A stretch of DNA of 64,000 nt, from assembly GCF_019799965.1 (NCBI RefSeq), contig NZ_JABGCJ010000003.1:496001-560000 (forward strand), written 5' to 3'. The position numbers were made by a program, and so were the translations under genes. The stretch comes from Modestobacter italicus (GTDB taxonomy: Bacteria > Actinomycetota > Actinomycetes > Mycobacteriales > Geodermatophilaceae). Below the pieces are notes generated by a model, which was not told the origin of the DNA, did not search any database, and saw only the letters and a list, made by a program, of their open reading frames with translations. Positions 49,518-63,399 of the stretch are shown piece by piece (the stretch's first letter is position 1; the number at the start of each line of letters is the position of its first letter).

Positions 49518-52500
49518 TCAGCGCCAGTCGTACTCCTCGAGTCGGACGGCCTCGCCCGACCCCTGACCGAAGACGTCCGGGCTGTAGTACTGCCCGTCGT
49601 CGTAGCCGGCCATGGTGTAGACCGCGGCGCGGGCCTCCTCGGTCGGCTCGACCGTGATGTTCCGGTAGCGGCTGATCCCGGTACCGGCCGGGATCAGCTT
49701 GCCGATGATCACGTTCTCCTTGAGCCCGAGCAGGCTGTCGCTCTTGCCCTGGATCGCGGCGTCGGTGAGCACCTTGGTCGTCTCCTGGAAGGAGGCGGCC
49801 GACAGCCACGACTCCGTCGCCAGCGACGCCTTGGTGATCCCCATCAGCACCGGACGGGCCGAGGCGGGCTCGCCGCCCTCGGCGACGACCCGGCGGTTCT
49901 CGGTCTCGAACAGCGTCCGCTCGACCAGCGCACCGGGCAGGAACTCCGTCGCACCCGAGTCGATGATGGTCACCCGCTTCAGCATCTGCCGGATGATCAC
50001 CTCGATGTGCTTGTCGTGGATCGACACACCCTGGCTGCGGTAGACCTCCTGGACCTCGCGGACCAGGTGCAGCTGCACCTCGCGCGGGCCCATGATCCGC
50101 AGCACCTCGTGCGGGTCGACCGCACCCTCGGTCAGCTGCTCGCCGACCTCGACGTGGCCGCCGTCCTCGACCCGCAGCCGCGAACGACGCGACAGCTTGT
50201 CGTAGACGACCTCGTCGGAGCCGTCGTCCGGGGTGATCGTGAGCTTGCGGAACTGCTCGCCGTCCTCGATCCGGACGGTGCCCGCCAGCTCGGCGATCGG
50301 GGCCTTGCCCTTGGGGACGCGGGCCTCGAAGAGCTCCACCACACGCGGCAGACCGTGGGTGATGTCCTCACCCGCGACACCACCGGTGTGGAAGGTGCGC
50401 ATCGTCAGCTGGGTACCGGGCTCACCGATCGACTGGGCGGCGATGATGCCGACCGCCTCGCCGACATCCACCAGCTTGCCGGTCGCCAGGGAGCGGCCGT
50501 AGCAGGTGGCACAGGTGCCCAGCAGCGACTCACAGGTGAGCACGCAGCGGACCTTGACCTCGGCGATGCCGGCGTCGACCAGCTGGGCGATGAGCACGTC
50601 ACCCAGGTCGGCCCCGGCCGGGGCGATCTGCGTGCCGTCGGCGGCGACCACGTCGGCGGCCAGCGCACGGGCGTACACGCTGGTCTCCACGTGGGCGTCC
50701 CGCGTCACGACGCCGTCGGAGACGGTGCCGATCGGCATGATCACGCCACGCTCGGTGCCGCAGTCCTCCTCGCGGATGATGACGTCCTGCGAGACGTCCA
50801 CCAGCCGGCGGGTGAGGTACCCGGAGTCGGCGGTCCGCAGCGCGGTGTCCGCCAGGCCCTTGCGGGCGCCGTGGGTGGAGATGAAGTACTCGAGCACGGA
50901 CAGACCTTCCCGGAAGTTGGCCTTGATCGGCCGCGGGATGATCTCGCCCTTCGGGTTGGCCACCAGGCCACGCATGCCGGCGATCTGGCTGATCTGCATC
51001 ATGTTGCCGCGAGCGCCGGAGTTGACCATGACCCACACCGGGTTGGTGGTGGGGAAGTTGTCGACCATCGCCTGGCTGACCTCGGCCCGCGCGCGGGTCC
51101 AGATCTCGATGAGCTCGGAACGACGCTCGGCGTCGGTGATGACGCCGCGCTCGTACTGACGCTCGATCTTGCGCGCCTCGTCCTCGTGCCGGTCCAGGAT
51201 CGCCTGCTTCACCGGCGGGGTGACGACGTCGTCGATCGCGATCGTCACGCCCGAACGGGTGGCCCAGCGGAAGCCGGCCGCCTTGAGGGCGTCCAGGGTC
51301 GCCGCCACCTGCACCTTGGGGTAGCGCTCGGCGAGGTCGTTGACGATCGCGCCCAGCGCCTTCTTCGGCACCTGGTAGTTGACGAACCGGTAGTCCTCCG
51401 GCAGGGCCTCGTTGAACAGCACGCGGCCCAGGCTGGTGGAGACGACGGCGGGCTTGCCCGGCTCCCAGTCCTCCGGGGCCTCCCACGGGTCGTTGGGCCC
51501 GCTGTCGACGCCGAAGACCTCGTCGAGACGGATGAGCACCCGCTCCTGCAGCCCGAGCACGCCCTTGTCGTAGGCCATGACCGCCTCGGCGGTGGTGGCG
51601 TAGGACTTCGGACGCTCGTCCTCGGCCAGCTCCGCCGAACCGGTGAGGCTCGTCAGGTGGTAGAGGCCCAGCACCATGTCCTGGGTCGGCGCGGTGATCG
51701 GACGACCGTCGGCCGGGCTCAGGATGTTGTTGCTGGACAGCATCAGGATCCGGGCCTCGGCCTGGGCCTCAGCCGACAGCGGCAGGTGCACCGCCATCTG
51801 GTCGCCGTCGAAGTCCGCGTTGAACGCGGTGCAGACCAGCGGGTGGATCTGGATGGCCTTGCCCTCGACCAGCTGGGGCTCGAAGGCCTGGATGCCCAGA
51901 CGGTGCAGGGTGGGCGCACGGTTCAGCAGCACCGGGTGCTCGGTGATGACCTCCTCGAGCACGTCCCACACGACCGGCCGCGCGCGCTCCACCATCCGCT
52001 TGGCGGACTTGATGTTCTGCGCGTGGTTGAGGTCCACCAGCCGCTTCATGACGAACGGCTTGAACAGCTCCAGCGCCATCTGCTTGGGCAGACCGCACTG
52101 GTGCAGCTTCAGCTGCGGGCCGACGACGATGACCGAACGGCCGGAGTAGTCGACGCGCTTGCCCAGCAGGTTCTGGCGGAACCGCCCCTGCTTGCCCTTG
52201 AGCAGGTCGCTCAGGGACTTCAGCGGGCGGTTGCCCGGACCGGTCACCGGACGGCCACGACGACCGTTGTCGAACAGCGCGTCCACGGACTCCTGGAGCA
52301 TCCGCTTCTCGTTGTTGACGATGATCTCCGGCGCGCCCAGGTCCAGCAGTCGCTTCAGCCGGTTGTTCCGGTTGATCACCCGGCGGTAGAGGTCGTTCAT
52401 GTCGCTGGTGGCGAAGCGGCCACCGTCGAGCTGCACCATCGGGCGCAGGTCCGGCGGGATGACCGGGACGCAGTCCAGCACCATGCCCATGGGCGAGTTC

Positions 52501-53417
52501 TGGGTCTGCTGGAACGCCGCGACGACCTTGAGGCGCTTGAGCGCGCGCAGCTTGCGCTGGCCCTTGCCGCTGCGGATGGTCTCGCGCAGCGAGACGGCCT
52601 CGGCGTCGAGGTCGAAGCCGGCGAGCAGCTTCTGCAGCGCCGCGGCGCCCATGCCGCCCTCGAAGTACTCACCGAAGCGGTCGCGCAGCTCGCGGTAGAG
52701 GCCCTCGTCGGCGATGAGCTGCTTGACCTCGAGCTTGCGGAAGGTGTCCATCACCTCGTCGAGGCGGTCGATCTCCCGCTGGGCGCGGTCGCGCAGCTGA
52801 CGCATCTCGCGCTCGCCGCCCTCGCGCACCTTGCGGCGCACGTCGGACTTGGCACCCTCGGCCTCGAGCTCGGCGAGGTCGGCCTCCAGCTTCTGCTGGC
52901 GGGCCTCCACATCGGCGTCGCGCCGGGTCTCCAGGTTGTGCTTCTCCGCGCTGATCTCGGCCTCGACGGTCGGCAGGTCGCGGTGACGCGCCTCGTCGTC
53001 GACCGAGGTGATCATGTATGCGGCGAAGTAGATGATCTTCTCGAGGTCCTTGGGCGCCAGGTCGAGCAGGTAGCCCAGGCGCGAGGGGACGCCCTTGAAG
53101 AACCAGATGTGGGTGACCGGCGCGGCCAGCTCAATGTGGCCCATCCGCTCACGACGCACCTTGGCGCGAGTGACCTCGACGCCGCAGCGCTCACAGATGA
53201 TGCCCTTGAAGCGGACGCGCTTGTACTTCCCGCAGTAGCACTCCCAGTCCCGGGTGGGACCGAAGATCTTCTCGCAGAACAGACCGTCCTTCTCCGGGCG
53301 GAGAGTGCGGTAGTTGATGGTCTCGGGCTTCTTCACCTCGCCGTGTGACCACTGGCGGATGTCATCACCGCTGGCCAGACCGATGCGCAGTTCGTCGAAG
53401 AAGTTGACGTCGAGCAC
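49518..53417 (-). CDS. rpoC: RNA polymerase beta' subunit
   Basis: 1299 residues. Catalytic metal motif [12 protein letters not shown] near residue 535; zinc finger 1 [20 protein letters not shown] near 60-79, second zinc site [18 protein letters not shown] near 970. Bridge helix, trigger loop and C-terminal clamp are intact. 97 bases after rpoB with a 16-bp hairpin between. ATG or GTG codon at 53417 ([17 protein letters not shown]) fits the actinobacterial N-terminus. Confidence 0.99.
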   Translation of the reverse strand: MLDVNFFDELRIGLASGDDIRQWSHGEVKKPETINYRTLRPEKDGLFCEKIFGPTRDWECYCGKYKRVRFKGIICERCGVEVTRAKVRRERMGHIELAAPVTHIWFFKGVPSRLGYLLDLAPKDLEKIIYFAAYMITSVDDEARHRDLPTVEAEISAEKHNLETRRDADVEARQQKLEADLAELEAEGAKSDVRRKVREGGEREMRQLRDRAQREIDRLDEVMDTFRKLEVKQLIADEGLYRELRDRFGEYFEGGMGAAALQKLLAGFDLDAEAVSLRETIRSGKGQRKLRALKRLKVVAAFQQTQNSPMGMVLDCVPVIPPDLRPMVQLDGGRFATSDMNDLYRRVINRNNRLKRLLDLGAPEIIVNNEKRMLQESVDALFDNGRRGRPVTGPGNRPLKSLSDLLKGKQGRFRQNLLGKRVDYSGRSVIVVGPQLKLHQCGLPKQMALELFKPFVMKRLVDLNHAQNIKSAKRMVERARPVVWDVLEEVITEHPVLLNRAPTLHRLGIQAFEPQLVEGKAIQIHPLVCTAFNADFDGDQMAVHLPLSAEAQAEARILMLSSNNILSPADGRPITAPTQDMVLGLYHLTSLTGSAELAEDERPKSYATTAEAVMAYDKGVLGLQERVLIRLDEVFGVDSGPNDPWEAPEDWEPGKPAVVSTSLGRVLFNEALPEDYRFVNYQVPKKALGAIVNDLAERYPKVQVAATLDALKAAGFRWATRSGVTIAIDDVVTPPVKQAILDRHEDEARKIERQYERGVITDAERRSELIEIWTRARAEVSQAMVDNFPTTNPVWVMVNSGARGNMMQISQIAGMRGLVANPKGEIIPRPIKANFREGLSVLEYFISTHGARKGLADTALRTADSGYLTRRLVDVSQDVIIREEDCGTERGVIMPIGTVSDGVVTRDAHVETSVYARALAADVVAADGTQIAPAGADLGDVLIAQLVDAGIAEVKVRCVLTCESLLGTCATCYGRSLATGKLVDVGEAVGIIAAQSIGEPGTQLTMRTFHTGGVAGEDITHGLPRVVELFEARVPKGKAPIAELAGTVRIEDGEQFRKLTITPDDGSDEVVYDKLSRRSRLRVEDGGHVEVGEQLTEGAVDPHEVLRIMGPREVQLHLVREVQEVYRSQGVSIHDKHIEVIIRQMLKRVTIIDSGATEFLPGALVERTLFETENRRVVAEGGEPASARPVLMGITKASLATESWLSAASFQETTKVLTDAAIQGKSDSLLGLKENVIIGKLIPAGTGISRYRNITVEPTEEARAAVYTMAGYDDGQYYSPDVFGQGSGEAVRLEEYDWR

Positions 53418-53472
53418 TCGATGTACCCCTTTCCGGGGCTAGTTCTTCGCTTCTAATCGATGAGGGTGGGTG

Positions 53473-53507
53473 GCCGGCCGGCCCTGACTCGGTCAGGGCC
53501 GGCCGGC
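53473..53507 (-). terminator. 16-bp stem-loop between rpoB and rpoC
   Basis: Perfect GCCGGCCGGCCCTGAC/GTCAGGGCCGGCCGGC with loop TCG, starting 8 bases after the rpoB stop. A full terminator here would starve the cell of beta', so partial termination or RNA processing is more likely. Confidence 0.65.
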
Positions 53508-53514
53508 GGGCCGA

Positions 53515-57024
<3,510 letters not shown>

Positions 57025-57221
57025 GATGCGTCCTTCCAAGGACCTCACGACGTGCGGGCGGTGGGGTGCAGATCGTCCTGGGTCGTCGTCGGTTTCGGCG
57101 AGGCTGACCGCGGATGCCGACCTCGTCGGTACGGTCAACACGGGGTTGCCCGGAGCCGTTCCCGGGCACCCCTGGTGACCCGTGTCAACGGGCTGGCAGT
57201 CAGAGGGCAGCGCAACAGGAG
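57025..57221 (-). other. rpoB leader
   Basis: About 190 bases between the predicted start near 57214 and the TTG codon. No gene or known RNA element recognised. Upstream of the promoter, 57251-57508 is GC-rich with GATCGGGGG/GGATCAGCGG-type purine repeats and no gene. Confidence 0.5.
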
Positions 57222-57250
57222 ACCCTACCCCTGCTGCGCGCCGGTGTCCA
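57222..57250 (-). promoter_or_regulatory. rpoB promoter
   Basis: TGGACA (57245-57250), 17-base spacer, TAGGGT (57222-57227) on the minus strand. Lies after the rplL terminator, so rpoBC is probably transcribed separately from rplJL. Confidence 0.6.
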
Positions 57251-57508
57251 CGTCGGGTCGCGCTCGCGACGGGTGACCCACCCGCGAGGGGTGGCCGGCG
57301 CCCGCCCGGCCCAGGGAGCGCAGCCTCGGAGGGGCCGGTGCCGTGGGATCGGGGGCAGAGCGCGGGGGGATCAGCGGAAGAGCGCGGTGGGATCGGGGGC
57401 GGGCGAGGTGGGTGCACCGCCGATGATGCCAGCGAGCCGGTCGGGTGGCAGCAGCCACGCCGTGCCCTGGGGGTGAACGGCGGCCGGCCGTTCCCCGACC
57501 GGGACGTG

Positions 57509-57548
57509 CGACAGGGGCCGACCCACCGGAGTGGATCGGCCCCTGTCG
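57509..57548 (-). terminator. rplL terminator
   Basis: 13-bp stem CGACAGGGGCCGA/TCGGCCCCTGTCG with an inner CCAC/GTGG pair, 52 bases after the rplL stop. Confidence 0.8.
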
Positions 57549-57599
57549 TTGGTGCGGGGTGGTGCTACCCGGCGGCCACGCGGGCCGCCGGGCGGGGGG

Positions 57600-57989
57600 T
57601 CACTTGACGGTGACGGTGGCGCCGGCGCCCTCGAGAGCGGCCTTGGCCTTCTCGGCGGCGTCCTTGGCGACCTTCTCCAGGACCGGCTTCGGCGCGTTGT
57701 CGACCAGGTCCTTGGCCTCCTTGAGGCCGAGCGAGGTCAGGCCGCGCACCTCCTTGATGACCTGGATCTTCTTGTCACCGGCGGACTCGAGGATGACGTC
57801 GAACTCGTCCTGCTCGGCGGCGGCCTCGGGGGCAGCGCCACCACCGGCGGGGCCGGCGGCCGCGACGGCGACGGGGGCGGCGGCGGTGACCTCGAAGGTC
57901 TCCTCGAACTGCTTCACGAAGTCCGACAGCTCCAGGAGGGTCATCTCCTTGAAGGCGTCGAGCAGCTCGTCGGTGGAAAGCTTGGCCAT
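57600..57989 (-). CDS. rplL: ribosomal protein L7/L12
   Basis: 129 residues. N-terminal dimerisation helices ([26 protein letters not shown]), Ala/Gly/Pro hinge (about 40-55), C-terminal factor-binding domain with [21 protein letters not shown]. Four copies bind L10. 17 bases after rplJ. Confidence 0.98.
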   Translation of the reverse strand: MAKLSTDELLDAFKEMTLLELSDFVKQFEETFEVTAAAPVAVAAAGPAGGGAAPEAAAEQDEFDVILESAGDKKIQVIKEVRGLTSLGLKEAKDLVDNAPKPVLEKVAKDAAEKAKAALEGAGATVTVK

Positions 57990-58006
57990 GGTGTCTCCTT
58001 GGTGGG

Positions 58007-58624
58007 TCAGGCGTCGCTGGCCGCGGTGTCCGCGGCAGCGTCGGTGGTCTCGGGGGTGGTGTCAGCAGCAGCTGCGTCGGCGGCAGGAGCAGCGACCTCG
58101 TCGGTCGACGAGGCGGGCTTCTTCTCCTTGAGGGCCTCGGCCAGGCGGGCGACCTGCGACAGCGGGGCCTGGAACAGCCCGGCAGCCTTGGTCAGGTTGC
58201 CCTTCATCGCGCCGGCCAGCTTGGCCAGCAGGACCTCGCGCGGCTCGACGTCGGCGAGGCGGGTGACCTCGGAGGCGTCGACCGTGCGGCCGTCGACCAC
58301 GCCACCCTTGACGACGAGCGACGGGTTGGCCCGCGCGAAGTCACGGATGGCCTTCGCGGCCTCGACCGGGTCGCCCTCGATGAAGGCGATCGCGGTCGGG
58401 CCGTTCAGCAGCGGGCCCAAGTCGGAGAAACCGACCGAGTCCGCCGCCCGCTTCGTCAGGGTGTTCTTGACGACGGCATAGCTGCTGCCCGCACCGAGGG
58501 AACGACGCAGCTCGGTCAGCTGCGCCACGGTCAGCCCGCGGTACTCGGTGAGCACGGCCGCGCTTGATGCCTGGAAACGCTCGGTGATCTCCTGGATCGC
58601 GGCGTCCTTGGCCTGCGTGGGCAT
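58007..58624 (-). CDS. rplJ: ribosomal protein L10
   Basis: 205 residues from ATG 58624 ([18 protein letters not shown]) with GAGAGGAGG upstream. Core [21 protein letters not shown] and [10 protein letters not shown] bind the L11 region of 23S rRNA; the C-terminal helix for L7/L12 dimers is followed by a ~45-residue Ala/Asp/Thr tail. The leader holds a candidate autoregulatory hairpin. Confidence 0.97.
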   Translation of the reverse strand: MPTQAKDAAIQEITERFQASSAAVLTEYRGLTVAQLTELRRSLGAGSSYAVVKNTLTKRAADSVGFSDLGPLLNGPTAIAFIEGDPVEAAKAIRDFARANPSLVVKGGVVDGRTVDASEVTRLADVEPREVLLAKLAGAMKGNLTKAAGLFQAPLSQVARLAEALKEKKPASSTDEVAAPAADAAAADTTPETTDAAADTAASDA

Positions 58625-59007
58625 GGGCCTCCTCTCGCTGTCGGGCGACCACCGGCCGGTGCGCGCTCGCACACGATCGGGGCCCGGAGACGAGGAACGC
58701 CCCGGCGCAGGGCGCACGGGGCGAGGGAGGTCGGTGGATTCGGGTCAGCCGACCCGGATCCGACGTCACATCGATCCGTCCACCTGCGCAGGCCGTCCGG
58801 AGGTCCGGACCTTCGATCGCACGCGGACGTGCGACGACCAAGCGGTCATGGGGGGAACAGCGGCAAGAGTACGTCATGCCCCGTCGTCCGCGCCAACCGC
58901 CTCGGCCACACCCCGCCGGCGGCGGTGCGCACCTGCCTCCTCGTGGCCCCCGACCGGGTCCCCCACGATCGTCGAGCCCGCCGGGAGCGCGGCCCGACAG
59001 ACGACGA
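58625..59007 (-). other. rplJ-rplL leader region
   Basis: About 380 bases without a gene between the rplA terminator and rplJ. A hairpin GGATTCGGGTC-AGCC-GACCCGGATCC (58736-58762, one mismatch) lies 112 bases before the rplJ start and is a candidate L10-L12 binding leader structure. No clear promoter boxes were picked. Confidence 0.5.
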
Positions 59008-59037
59008 ACGGCGCCGCCCCCGAGGGGGCGGCGCCGT
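59008..59037 (-). terminator. rplA terminator
   Basis: 14-bp stem ACGGCGCCGCCCCC/GGGGGCGGCGCCGT around GA, 63 bases after the rplA stop. Ends the rplK-rplA unit. Confidence 0.8.
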
Positions 59038-59100
59038 CACGGTCTCGTCCTACGGCTCAACCCGGGCCTGCGCCCGGGGTGAGGAGGACGGTGTCCTCCG

Positions 59101-59820
59101 TCAGGCGGAGGGCTCGTCCACCGTCAGGTTGCGGGTGCGGTTCGGGTCGACCTGGATGCCGGGGCCCATCGTCGTGGAGACGGTGACCTTCTTGACGTAG
59201 CGACCCTTGGCCGCGGACGGCTTGGCGCGGAGGACCTCGTCGAGGGCAGCGGCGTAGTTCTCCACCAGCTTCGTCTCGTCGAAGGAGGTCTTGCCGATCA
59301 CCAGGTGCAGGTTGGCCTGCTTGTCGACGCGGAAGTTGATCTTCCCGCCCTTGATGTCGTTGACGGCCTTGGTGACGTCGGGGGTCACGGTCCCGGTCTT
59401 CGGGTTCGGCATCAGGCCACGGGGGCCGAGGATGCGGGCGATGCGGCCGACCTTGGCCATCTGGTCCGGGGTCGCGATCGCGGCGTCGAAGTCCAGGAAG
59501 CCGCCCTGGATCTGCTCGATCAGGTCGTCGGAGCCGACCACGTCGGCGCCGGCGGCCTCGGCCTCGGCGGCCTTGTCACCGGTCGCGAAGACGATCACGC
59601 GCGCGGTCTTGCCGGTGCCGTGCGGCAGGTTGACCGTGCCGCGGACCATCTGGTCGGCCTTGCGCGGGTCGACGCCGAGCCGGATCGCGACCTCGACGGT
59701 CGCGTCGTACTTGGTGGTCGAGGTCTGCTTCGCCAGACCGGCCGCCTGCAGCGGGCTGTACAGCGTGTCCGCGTCGACCAGCTCAGCGGCCTTGCGGTAG
59801 TTCTTGCCGTGCTTCGCCAT
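59101..59820 (-). CDS. rplA: ribosomal protein L1
   Basis: 239 residues from ATG 59820 ([19 protein letters not shown]). L1 stalk protein; conserved [20 protein letters not shown] at about 125-144 and [19 protein letters not shown]. The upstream frame extension is not L1. Confidence 0.98.
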   Translation of the reverse strand: MAKHGKNYRKAAELVDADTLYSPLQAAGLAKQTSTTKYDATVEVAIRLGVDPRKADQMVRGTVNLPHGTGKTARVIVFATGDKAAEAEAAGADVVGSDDLIEQIQGGFLDFDAAIATPDQMAKVGRIARILGPRGLMPNPKTGTVTPDVTKAVNDIKGGKINFRVDKQANLHLVIGKTSFDETKLVENYAAALDEVLRAKPSAAKGRYVKKVTVSTTMGPGIQVDPNRTRNLTVDEPSA

Positions 59821-59893
59821 GGTGGTGCTCCTTCCCCCCGGGACGGGGGTCGCGTGGTGCGCGGGCCTGGCTGGGCCCTCCCACGAGTGCTGG

Positions 59894-59942
59894 CCGGGTC
59901 CGCGCGGACCCGGGTGGTGCGGTGCCGCCGTCAGCCGGCGGC
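59894..59942 (-). terminator. stem-loops between rplK and rplA
   Basis: A GCCGCCG/CGGCGGC hairpin (59924-59942) starts 5 bases after the rplK stop and is followed by a perfect 20-base palindrome CCGGGTCCGCGCGGACCCGG (59894-59913). In the 127-base gap before rplA; may hold the L1 autoregulatory site. Confidence 0.5.
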
Positions 59943-59947
59943 CTGCC

Positions 59948-60376
59948 TCACTTGACCGTGATGCCCATCGACCGGGCGGTGCCGGCGATGATCTTCTCGG
60001 CCTGGTCGATGTCGTTGGCGTTGAGGTCGGCCATCTTGGTCTGCGCGATCTCGCGGACCTGGTCACGGGTGACCGTGGCGACCTTCGTCTTGTGCGGCTC
60101 GCCCGAGCCCTTCTCCACCCCGGCGGCCTTGAGCAGCATGCGCGCTGCCGGCGGCGTCTTGGTGACGAAGGTGAACGACCGGTCCTCGTAGACCGAGATC
60201 TCGACCGGGATGACGTTGCCGCGCTGGGCCTCCGTCGCGGCGTTGTACGCCTTGCAGAACTCCATGATGTTCACGCCGTGCTGACCGAGGGCGGGGCCCA
60301 CGGGCGGCGCGGGGGTGGCCGCACCGGCGTTGATCTGGAGCTTGATGACCGCGGTCAACCGCTTCCTGGGGGGCAT
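59948..60376 (-). CDS. rplK: ribosomal protein L11
   Basis: 142 residues. N-terminal proline-rich [24 protein letters not shown] loop (thiostrepton and factor-binding region) and C-terminal rRNA-binding domain are intact. 90 bases after nusG, with a hairpin filling most of the gap. Confidence 0.98.
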   Translation of the reverse strand: MPPRKRLTAVIKLQINAGAATPAPPVGPALGQHGVNIMEFCKAYNAATEAQRGNVIPVEISVYEDRSFTFVTKTPPAARMLLKAAGVEKGSGEPHKTKVATVTRDQVREIAQTKMADLNANDIDQAEKIIAGTARSMGITVK

Positions 60377-60405
60377 GACTTCCTTCTTTGGTGACGGGAT
60401 GGAAC

Positions 60406-60462
60406 GGCCCCGTCGCAGGGCCCCGACACGATGGTACGAGCGTCGGGGGGGGCGACGGGGCC
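60406..60462 (-). terminator. long stem-loop between nusG and rplK
   Basis: Outer 11-bp arms GGCCCCGTCGC/GCGACGGGGCC and inner CCCCGAC/GTCGGGG, starting 4 bases after the nusG stop. The apical loop contains TACCAT on the minus strand, a possible -10 for rplK. No U-tract. Confidence 0.65.
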
Positions 60463-60466
60463 TCGA

Positions 60467-61363
60467 TCAGATCTTGGAGACCTGGGTGAACGACAGCTCG
60501 ACCGGGGTCTCGCGGCCGAAGATGGAGACGAGCACCTGGAGCTTCTGCTGCTCGGGGTTGATCTCGTTGATGGTGGCCGGCAGCGTCGCGAACGGGCCGT
60601 CCATGACGGTGACCGACTCGCCGACCTCGAACTCGACGACCGGCGCCGGGCCGGCGGTCGGGGCGGCCTCGGCGGCGACGGCCGGCTTGGCCGTGGTCGC
60701 CGGGACGAGGAGGTTGACGACCTCGTCGATGCTCAGCGGCGAGGGCTTGGAGGTGGCCCCGACGAAGCCGGTGACACCCGGGGTGTTGCGGACCGCGCCC
60801 CAGGACTCGTCGTTGAGGTCCATCCGGACCAGCAGGTAGCCGGGCAGCTTCTTGCGGTTGACCTGGGTCCGCTTGCCGTTCTTGATCTCGGTGACCTCCT
60901 CGGTGGGCACCTCGATCTGGAAGATGTAGTCCTCCATGTCCAGCGAGGTGATCCGGGACTCGAGGTTGGTCTTCACCTTGTTCTCGTAGCCCGCGTACGA
61001 GTGGATCACGTACCAGTCGCCGAACTGGTTGCGCAGCGTCTTGCGCAGCGCCTGGGCCGGGTCCTCGTCCTCCTCGTCGGCGGACTCGAGGGCCTCGGTC
61101 ACGACCGGGTCGTGGTCGGGGGCCGGCTCGGGCAGCGGGTCGCCGGCCAGCGTGCCCGGCTCGCCGGTCTCGACCTCGGGGACGACGTCGGCGACACCGG
61201 TGTCGGTGTCCTGGTCGGCGGTGTCGGTCGATCCCTCGGCGGACCCGGTCTCGCCGGCACCCGTCTCGAGGTCGGCACTGCCGCGCACGTCCGCTCGTGC
61301 GTCGTCGAGGTCGATGCCCTCGACCGCGCTGTCGGTCTCGAAGGGCTCGCGGGGGTCCGTCAC
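60467..61363 (-). CDS. nusG: transcription termination/antitermination factor NusG with acidic N-terminal extension
   Basis: 298 residues. The first ~110 are Asp/Glu/Thr-rich and low-complexity; then the NGN domain ([24 protein letters not shown], about 113-225) and a C-terminal KOW domain ([25 protein letters not shown]) after an Ala/Pro linker. The NGN binds RNA polymerase, KOW binds Rho or S10. Cotranscribed with secE, 42 bases downstream. Confidence 0.97.
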   Translation of the reverse strand: MTDPREPFETDSAVEGIDLDDARADVRGSADLETGAGETGSAEGSTDTADQDTDTGVADVVPEVETGEPGTLAGDPLPEPAPDHDPVVTEALESADEEDEDPAQALRKTLRNQFGDWYVIHSYAGYENKVKTNLESRITSLDMEDYIFQIEVPTEEVTEIKNGKRTQVNRKKLPGYLLVRMDLNDESWGAVRNTPGVTGFVGATSKPSPLSIDEVVNLLVPATTAKPAVAAEAAPTAGPAPVVEFEVGESVTVMDGPFATLPATINEINPEQQKLQVLVSIFGRETPVELSFTQVSKI

Positions 61364-61405
61364 AGGGTCTCTTCCTTCTCGGGTGGCGTGCAGTCGCGGG
61401 GCGGG

Positions 61406-61882
61406 TCAGCCGAAGACGGCGAGCACGCCCTGGGCGAAGAGGATGTCCAGGCCGGCGACGATGGCCACCATCACGGCCACGAAGACGATCACCACGGTCG
61501 TGTAGGTGATGAGCTCCTTGCGCCCCGGCCAGATGACCTTGCGCAGCTCGGCCACGACCTCGCGGAGGAACCGGCCGATGCTGCGCTTGCGGCGCAGCTC
61601 GGCGGCGCGGGCGCGCTCTGCCTCGGCGCGGGTGCGGGTGCCCTCACCCGTACGGCCGGACTCCGTCGGGCGACCGGCCGGGCGGGCACCGCGGGCGCGG
61701 CGGCGGGGCGGCGTGGCGACGACCTTGTCCTCGTCGTCCTGGGCGTCCTCGGCGACCTCGGCCTCGGCTGCCTCGAGCTCACCGGCGTCGTCGACACCCG
61801 GGGTCTCGGCGTCGATGCGCTCAGCCTCGGTGGGCTCGGCGTCGAGCTGCTCGCCGTTCGGCTCGCCGTCCTTCTCGCTCAC
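61406..61882 (-). CDS. secE: protein translocase subunit SecE with long cytosolic N-terminus
   Basis: 158 residues. A ~95-residue acidic then Arg-rich N-terminal extension precedes the SecE core: amphipathic FLREVVAELRKVIWPGRKELITYT and one membrane segment (VVIVFVAVMVAIVAGLDILFA, about 130-150). Core length matches single-span SecE. Starts 84 bases after tRNA-Trp. Confidence 0.96.
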   Translation of the reverse strand: MSEKDGEPNGEQLDAEPTEAERIDAETPGVDDAGELEAAEAEVAEDAQDDEDKVVATPPRRRARGARPAGRPTESGRTGEGTRTRAEAERARAAELRRKRSIGRFLREVVAELRKVIWPGRKELITYTTVVIVFVAVMVAIVAGLDILFAQGVLAVFG

Positions 61883-61966
61883 AGCGCCTCGCTCACTTCG
61901 GTCGGCTCGGTCGGGTCCACCTCGGCCGGCTGGTCCGGGTGGATGACGACGGGCTGTCGTCGGTCG

Positions 61967-62042
<76 letters not shown>

Positions 62043-62238
62043 AGGGGACGCCCGGACCCGCCCGACGGCATGGCCCCGTCCTGCGACGCACCCCCGAGAG
62101 GGGCCTCCGGGGCACGCCGGTGGCGGGGCCCTTCAGGCCCCAGGACGACGAGTGTACGGGACCGCCGGGGCGGCCAGCCAACGCCCGCCCCGGCAGGCCC
62201 GCGAGGAGCCCCTCCCACGCGTGCCGGGGCCGCCCGGG

Positions 62239-62966
62239 TCACCGTGGCAGGTCCGCCGGGTCGAGGGCCCCGGCGGACTCCGGCACGGCCAGCGCAGCGG
62301 GTGCGTCCACGGTGGTCGTGGTGTCGCTGGCCGGGCTGGTGGCGGTCTCCCCCATCAGCGCCACGAAGGGGTCCCGGGCCCAGCCGACACCCGGCTCCTG
62401 GCGAGCAGCGGGACACCGCTGCCGAACCAGGACACGTCCTGCGCGGTCTCGACCCGCTCGGAGTCGGCCTCGCCCGGCCGCAGCGTGAGGCCCGGCGCCA
62501 CCTCGGTCGACTCCCCGGCGCCCAGTGGCTCGGCCAGCGCGACCACGTACCGCCAACCGGGAGCTGCCGCCTGCGCGCTCTCGTGACCGGCGGCGACGTC
62601 CGCGCCACGCAGCTGGGTCGACCGTGAGCCGGTTGCCCAGCGCGCTGGCGTCCCGGGCGTTCGGGACGAGCTGGCGGACCAGCTCGTCGGTCGGCAGGTC
62701 GGCGGTGGAGCGCACGGTCTCGCTGGCGGCGCCGTGCGACGGTCGTCGGACAGCGAGAACGCCATCTCCACCACCACCGGGCGCTCGGGGTCGGGCTCGG
62801 ACCGCTCCCCGAGGCAGCCCTCGGTCCGGGGCTGTGGTGCGGTCGGCTCGGCCGACGGCTCACCCGGGAGGTGCAACCGGACACCACGAGCCGGACACCA
62901 CGAGCGCGGCGGCCGGCGCGGTCGCGAGGGCCGTGGCCGCACGGGCGCTCCCGGCGGCCTCCTCAC
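62239..62966 (-). pseudogene. decayed lipoprotein gene with about five frameshifts
   Basis: Coding-like segments switch frames: a signal-like ATALATAPAAALVVSG then GCTS (lipobox VSGC) split by a perfect 14-base tandem duplication (62877-62904); LPGEPSAEPTAPQP to AFSLSDDR in another frame; ASETVRSTADLPTDELVRQL to ALGNRLTV in a third; QLRGADVAAGHES to VPLLA back in the earlier frame; QEPGVGWARDPFVALMGE to the stop at 62239. Read together this was a secreted lipoprotein of about 230 residues, family not recognised. Either a pseudogene or a locally poor assembly; neighbouring genes are all intact. Confidence 0.7.
62877..62904 (-). repeat. 14-base tandem duplication in the lipobox region
   Basis: CCGGACACCACGAG occurs twice without a gap (62877-62890, 62891-62904). 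Removing one copy restores ...ALVVSGC, so the duplication is a likely inactivating event. Confidence 0.85.
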
Positions 62967-62976
62967 CCGGACCGGC

Positions 62977-63399
62977 TCAGCTCAGGGCGACCACGGCGCG
63001 AGCGAGCGAGAGCACCTTCTCGCCACCGCTGGTGACGGTCAGGTCGACCCGCACCCGGCCGTCCTCGAGGAGGGCGGCCACCCGGCCGCGGACGGTCAGC
63101 TCGGCCCCGGCGTCGTCGTCCGGGACGACCACGGGCCGGCTGAACCGCACGTGGTAGTCGACGACGGCGCCCGGGTCACCGGCCCAGCTCGTGACCGCAC
63201 GGGCAGCCAGGCCGGCGGTGAGCATGCCGTGGGCGATCACGTCGGGCAGGCCCACCTCACGGGCGACCCGCTCGTTCCAGTGGATGACGTTGAGGTCCCC
63301 CGAGGCACCGGCATAGCGGATGAGGTCCGCCCGGGTGACCCGGGAGGTCTGCTCGGGCAACTCGGTGCCGACCTGGACGTCGACCGGGCGGGCGCTCAC
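62977..63399 (-). CDS. hadB: MaoC-type dehydratase, HadB-like
   Basis: 140 residues from GTG 63399, overlapping the hadA stop by 4 bases (GTGA). Hot-dog fold with the hydratase motif RYAGASGDLNVIHWN (catalytic Asp and His). With HadA forms the FAS-II (3R)-hydroxyacyl-ACP dehydratase known from mycobacteria; in an organism without mycolates it likely serves ordinary fatty acid elongation or a CoA hydratase role. Confidence 0.88.
   Translation of the reverse strand: MSARPVDVQVGTELPEQTSRVTRADLIRYAGASGDLNVIHWNERVAREVGLPDVIAHGMLTAGLAARAVTSWAGDPGAVVDYHVRFSRPVVVPDDDAGAELTVRGRVAALLEDGRVRVDLTVTSGGEKVLSLARAVVALS

Noticed and set aside
49482-53348. 1288-codon open frame on the plus strand opposite rpoC
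   Set aside because: Stop-free antisense frame caused by GC-rich third positions of rpoC; Val/Leu/Asp/His-rich with no family features.
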